Assembly (NCBI GenBank): GCA_030430575.1
Contig: JAUIKF010000034.1
Location: forward strand, 24,860-88,859
Direction: 5' to 3'
DNA length: 64,000 nucleotides
Origin: Bacteroidia bacterium
Lineage (GTDB): Bacteria > Bacteroidota > Bacteroidia > J057
Shown here: positions 62,890-64,000 of the stretch, one piece after another
How the letters are laid out: every line of letters begins with the position of its first letter
How positions within the stretch are numbered: position 1 is the first letter of the stretch
Position numbers and translations under genes: made by a program
Notes under the pieces: model-generated
What the model saw: only the letters and a program-made list of their open reading frames with translations
The model's database searches: none
What the model was told of the DNA's origin: nothing

Positions 62890-63804
62890 TTACCCTCCCT
62901 TACTCCCTGCCAACAAATACAAAACTGCCATCCGCACGGCCACCCCATTCTGGACTTGGTCCAGAATGATCGCTTGGTCGGAATCTGCGACCTCACTCGT
63001 GATCTCAATGCCCCGATTGATGGGGCCTGGGTGAAGGATGACCAACTCCTTGCCTACCTTCTCAAGCATTGCTTGATTGAGCCCGTAGAGCATGGCATAT
63101 TCCCGCAAGGTCGGAAAGTATTTGATGTCTTGGCGTTCGAGTTGGATGCGTAGCATATTCGCAGCATCACACCAGCGCAGGCTGTCGAGCAAGTCGTGAG
63201 AGACTTCTACACCCAGTTCATGGAGATGCCGTGGGATGAGCGTAGGTGGTCCACAAACGCGCACGTTTGCGCCGAGTTTTTGCAAGGCGAGAATATTGGA
63301 AAGGGCTACCCGACTGTGAGTAATATCGCCAACAATCACCACTTTTAGTCCCTTGATTTCTCCAAATTTCTCCCGGAGGGAAAAGCAATCTAGCAAGGCC
63401 TGCGTAGGATGTTCATGGGTTCCATCCCCTGCGTTAATGATCTGCGCATCAATGTGTTTGCTCAAAAACACATGCGCACCAGGCATCGGGTGACGCATCA
63501 CCACCATGTCCACCTTCATCGCCAAGATATTGTTGACGGTATCCAACAGGGTTTCCCCTTTTTTCACACTACTACTCGACGCCGAAAAGTTCACCACATC
63601 GGCTGAAAGGCGTTTTTCCGCCAATTCAAAGGAGATACGCGTTCGGGTAGAGTTTTCGAAAAAAAGGTTGGCAATGGTAATGTCTCTCAGCGAAGGGACC
63701 TTCTTGATAGGTCGATTGATGACTTCTTTAAAATTATCAGCCGTTTGGAAGATCATGTTCATGTCTTCCGCCTTCAGGTATTTGATTCCAAGGAGATGTC
63801 TCAA
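62890..63804 (-). CDS. pyrB: Aspartate carbamoyltransferase catalytic subunit
   Basis: This 304-residue enzyme catalyses the first committed step of pyrimidine synthesis, carbamoyl phosphate plus aspartate. It has the carbamoyl-phosphate loop FFENSTRTRISFELAEKRL, HPTQALLDCFSL, and late HPGPINRGIEI with the aspartate-site residues. The only usable start is TTG at 63804, since the frame runs into stops in the upstream TTTAGGG array; relatives usually have a few more N-terminal residues and start with ATG. The array therefore may have replaced the original start. Confidence 0.95.
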   Translation of the reverse strand: MRHLLGIKYLKAEDMNMIFQTADNFKEVINRPIKKVPSLRDITIANLFFENSTRTRISFELAEKRLSADVVNFSASSSSVKKGETLLDTVNNILAMKVDMVVMRHPMPGAHVFLSKHIDAQIINAGDGTHEHPTQALLDCFSLREKFGEIKGLKVVIVGDITHSRVALSNILALQKLGANVRVCGPPTLIPRHLHELGVEVSHDLLDSLRWCDAANMLRIQLERQDIKYFPTLREYAMLYGLNQAMLEKVGKELVILHPGPINRGIEITSEVADSDQAIILDQVQNGVAVRMAVLYLLAGSKGG

Positions 63805-63810
63805 GAAAAG

Positions 63811-63879
63811 AGGGTTTAGGGTTTAGGGTTTAGGGTTTAGGGTTTAGGGTTTAGGGTTTAGGGTTTAGGGTTTAGGGTT
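63811..63879 (+). repeat. Telomere-like TTTAGGG heptamer array upstream of pyrB
   Basis: Nine exact copies of AGGGTTT and a partial tenth, starting 6 bp upstream of the pyrB TTG start. The minus strand reads (CCCTAAA)n, which has a stop codon in every frame within 21 bp. So it lies in the pyrB leader and limits how far upstream translation may start. Confidence 0.9.
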
Positions 63880-63884
63880 GTCAA

Positions 63885-63981
63885 GGCTCACTAAGTCGTG
63901 CTAGGCAAAAGGCTCACTAAGTCGTGCTAAGGTTGAGGCTCATTAAGTCGTGCTAGGTGCAAAGCTCATAAAGTCGTACTA
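63885..63981 (+). repeat. 26-bp tandem repeat with conserved 19-bp core
   Basis: GGCTCACTAAGTCGTGCTA occurs at 63885-63903 and 63911-63929, with one change at 63937-63955 and more changes at 63963-63981. The period is 26 bp with 7 variable bases between cores. The array probably continues beyond the right edge, since CGTGGTGCTA follows. The spacers are too short for CRISPR. Confidence 0.85.
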
Positions 63982-64000
63982 ACTTAGCGTGGTGCTAAAA

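Noticed and set aside
63811..63879. Plant telomere contamination or a linear replicon end
   Set aside because: The array is embedded between pyrB and further unique sequence in one continuous bacterial context, and words of similar type occur elsewhere in the window (27611-27631).
63885..63981. CRISPR array at the right edge
   Set aside because: Spacers between the 19-bp cores are only 7 bp and partly similar, no cas gene is visible, and the repeats decay gradually; this is a tandem repeat.

Overview
The window is a stretch of a Bacteroidota chromosome, most likely from the Saprospiria (Lewinella/Haliscomenobacter-like); the class assignment is inference. Four predicted secreted proteins end in type IX secretion sorting domains, one of them of the gliding-motility type B kind. 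Shine-Dalgarno sequences are mostly absent. Several start regions carry the TAnnTTTG -7 box typical of this phylum. No rRNA, tRNA, integrase, transposase or CRISPR array was found.

Layout. 1-1525: a metal-dependent cyclase running off the left edge, a UPF0158 protein and a small lipoprotein. 1613-8106: a minus-strand cassette of TetR regulator, LolA-like periplasmic carrier, two FtsX/LolC-type permeases, a LolD-type ATPase and an outer-membrane barrel. A four-helix-bundle gene flanked by inverted hexamer arrays sits between the two permease genes. 8247-11511: a metal importer compressed into two fusion genes, binding protein-TM-ATPase and permease-DtxR-FeoA, divergent from phzF. 12658-17558: a secreted beta-propeller-like protein, an SDR, a Uma2 nuclease and three overlapping paralogous membrane proteins. 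17818-24622: a lipoprotein, a DUF5723 barrel, a YncE/SPOR protein and an unknown exported protein. 24769-30302: a histidine kinase and an NtrC-type sigma-54 activator, divergent from a MacB-like permease with a recognisable sigma-54 promoter. 30503-35590: type IX secreted proteins.

35730-53608 is a surface-glycan region: SxtJ, DUF5989 and carbamoyltransferase; an NAD-sugar epimerase; two polyprenyl-type GT2 enzymes; two GT4 enzymes; a GT39-like membrane transferase; a frameshifted FkbM methyltransferase; two sulfotransferases; a Wzx-like flippase; and a YfhO protein. Together these suggest a sulfated, possibly carbamoylated and methylated exopolysaccharide or glycan. 53728-64000 holds a duplicated-domain protein, another MacB-like permease, a PDZ-hydrolase, a type IX secreted DUF285 repeat protein, pyrB, and two tandem arrays at the right edge.

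The intergenic DNA is unusual. Many gaps contain degenerate arrays of 6-, 7- or 8-bp words, often abutting start or stop codons, and a GC-rich element recurs at gene 3' ends. The strongest candidates for something undescribed are the two-gene metal importer with a built-in MntR-like regulator, the four-helix-bundle cassette with inverted hexamer arrays, the near-leaderless sigma-54 promoter with its palindromic upstream site, and the triplet of coupled membrane paralogs.
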